Source of the DNA: Mytilus trossulus | Lineage: Eukaryota; Mollusca; Bivalvia; Mytilida; Mytilidae | Direction: 5' to 3' | DNA length: 64,000 bases | Assembly: GCF_036588685.1 (NCBI RefSeq) | Contig: NC_086378.1 | Coordinates: forward strand, 81,237,127 to 81,301,126 | Shown: one piece after another, positions 62,151-64,000 of the stretch | How positions within the stretch are numbered: the first letter of the stretch is position 1 | Layout: each line of letters starts with the position of its first letter | Program-made: the position numbers and the translations under genes | Notes under the pieces: generated by a model | Database searches by the model: none | The model's input: the letters and a program-made list of their open reading frames with translations, nothing else | What the model was told of the DNA's origin: nothing

Positions 62151-62438
62151 TATGAATACGCAGCTTCTGTGTAATTACTGGTCAAAACTTTTAAAAATTA
62201 AAAAATTTAACCAGTTTAAATCAAATAGATATTATTATTTGGGAGGTATGAATACGCAGCCTCAGTTGTAATTGCTTAACCGTCGTCAAATTTGAAATTT
62301 AAGCATGATACCAACTCAAATCGGTCAGTGCTATCCATTGGCTATGTATTTCTACACAGTCTCTGTTGTAATAATTAACTTTCGTCACCTGAATAATTTA
62401 GAGATTGAACCAGTTAAATTAGATTGTAAATACATCAA
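62151..62438 (+). repeat. Three degenerate 96-bp tandem repeats
   Basis: Copies start at 62151, 62247 and 62343, exactly 96 bp apart. Each opens with TATG followed by an ACGCAG- or ACACAG-like word, then TGTAAT (or TGTAATAAT), and later AACCAGTT-like words in copies 1 and 3. Divergence is high, so the array is old. Confidence 0.6.
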
Positions 62439-63319
62439 TAGCATGATGACGAACATCATGATGTGTTTACTATCAGCATAAAAATATATATTTTGTTTTG
62501 TATTGTACAGAGATATTCTACATCGATGAATATCATGATACAGTAGTAAGTTCCTATGTAAAATGGTGCATGTGTTATAGACCTGTTATTGGTGTGTCTG
62601 GTTACCGGAAATGTAGGACATAATTTAGCCTGATTTATGCTTTTTTACGGAACTGTATATTTTTCTTATGCTTGTCGGACGGGGCAAACAAATTGTGTCG
62701 TCTGTGGTAAAGATTGAAATAAACAATTAATTTCCCCATAGGCGACAATGGTAGCCTTTTTCGAGATACAGACTTTAGAAAGTTGATTTTCTTAACGAAA
62801 CCTTGCTAGAATCAAAGAAAAGTTATTAGGACAGTATTTTTTGGTCTAAAAAATATAGGGTCGCGTTGCTTTTCTTAGCGTATTTTGTACTTATCTCCCA
62901 TGCCTATCAATTTTGCCCTTAAAAATACGGGTCTTGTCCTAGCGTTGAAAAGTCATCTCAGTGCCTTTAGGGCTACGGAATAATTTTTTTTTTGCCTTTT
63001 GTATAAAGCAGAGTGCACGAAGTCTCTAAAAATAAAAAATAACGGGAGCACATATCGACCAATCAGGATTCGCCATACTCTTAATTCTGAATACCATGTT
63101 ATGATGATAAAATGGCTGCGCCCATAAAATCTAATGGTGTATTGTAACCTATGTGTTTTTGTCGATGGCAGTATTTGATGGAAATTATAAGCGTGACTTC
63201 AACCGTATAGTCCCCCAGACAACAAAAGGATTGAGGCCCACGACACATGAAAAACTAGTGTCCTCTTTCACGGACATTATATAACACGTATTATATCTTT
63301 CGTAATCAAACTAGTAACC
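62439..63319. other. Intergenic stretch, nothing recognised
   Basis: AT-rich, with no open frame above about 60 codons, no RNA gene and no clear repeat by eye. Confidence 0.4.
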
Positions 63320-63323
63320 TTAA

Positions 63324-63908
63324 GGTTCATCTTAACAAACGGACAAATATGGCTGTATTTTAAAAATTACTCTGAGTTCAGACTTACCTGTAAAGTTGGA
63401 AAAGTTTTAATGCCTAGCATCCACTAGATATAAAAAAGTTAAATCCATTTTGTGTTTCAGAAAGATAAAATCTCTTTTGGATTTTGATGGGCATTTTTTT
63501 TCCTGCATGCAAAAGGTGTGAAAATTGACTAAGTTGTGGAACAACTATGAGATGCTCCCTCAGGTAAAAAAAAACGGTTTATATTGTTTTCATTGTCCTT
63601 AATTGACATGGACACCAGGTATCTTCACAACTATAGGTGAGTTAAAGAGTTTATCTGAGTCAGTGAGTGGACAGTATCAAAGTAATGCAGGTGTTTGTTT
63701 ATTTTTGCACCTTCTGAAGAAAGGAAAAAAAATGCCCAGCAAAAACCAAGAAAGATTTTATCTTTCTTAAACACAAAATGCATTTAACTTTTATATATCT
63801 AGTGGATGCTAGGCATTAAAACTTTTCAAACAGCACAGGTAAGTCTGTACACAGAGTAGTTTTTGAGGTAAAAATACGGCCATATTTGTCCATTTGTTAT
63901 GATGAACC
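63324..63908. mobile_element. Fold-back element with TTAA target duplication
   Basis: 585 bp bounded by TTAA on both sides (63320-63323 and 63909-63912). The ends are inverted: GGTTCATCTTAACAAACGGA at the left and the near-complement TCCATTTGTTATGATGAACC at the right. Similarity continues inward for about 150-170 bp per arm, including CCTAGCATCCACTAGATATA against TATATCTAGTGGATGCTAGG, around a central spacer. TTAA duplication is used by piggyBac and Kolobok transposons; GG/CC termini lean to Kolobok. Non-autonomous, no coding capacity. Confidence 0.75.
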
Positions 63909-64000
63909 TTAACTAGTTACACTTAAATGAAATTTTATCATATGATGTAATGTATTTTATCTGATAATCTATATACTTGAACTGTTTAGTCAGTTTTGTT

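Overview
This is eukaryotic DNA, AT-rich and repeat-dense, most likely from a marine mussel (Mytilidae, probably Mytilus). The identification rests on dispersed repeats I recognise from mussel sequence (around 31965-32240 and 56572-57418) and on a spliced animal alkaline phosphatase gene with GT-AG introns. It is inference, not a database match.

About 44 kb of the window is one tandem array. The unit is 694 bp and carries a single complete tRNA-Leu(UAA) gene on the plus strand; 63 copies are visible, and the tRNA part is the same in every copy. The array runs from base 1 (it continues off the left edge) to about 50680. It is interrupted three times: by a 100-N assembly gap at 6832-6931, by a 4.68-kb unclassified DNA transposon-like element at 31628-36305, and by a 1.95-kb 5'-truncated LINE at 39279-41225. 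Removing either insertion plus its target duplication restores an exact 694-bp spacing. At the right edge the perfect repeat stops inside a unit and continues into a strongly diverged half-unit (about 50681-50995).

From 51.2 to 61.6 kb lies a minus-strand alkaline phosphatase gene. Its ten coding exons can be joined in frame into 523 codons, with every metal ligand and the catalytic serine in place. It has a signal peptide but no C-terminal GPI-anchor signal. Its introns hold a tandem mussel repeat and a nested inverted-repeat MITE.

The right end (61.6-64 kb) has no gene I can support. It contains a degenerate 96-bp repeat and a fold-back element flanked by TTAA.

The array is the main signal. 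It looks like a tRNA gene amplified into a satellite, kept nearly identical by recent expansion or concerted evolution, and colonised late by two transposable elements. The phosphatase is transcribed toward it, and its stop codon lies about 700 bp from the last tRNA gene.
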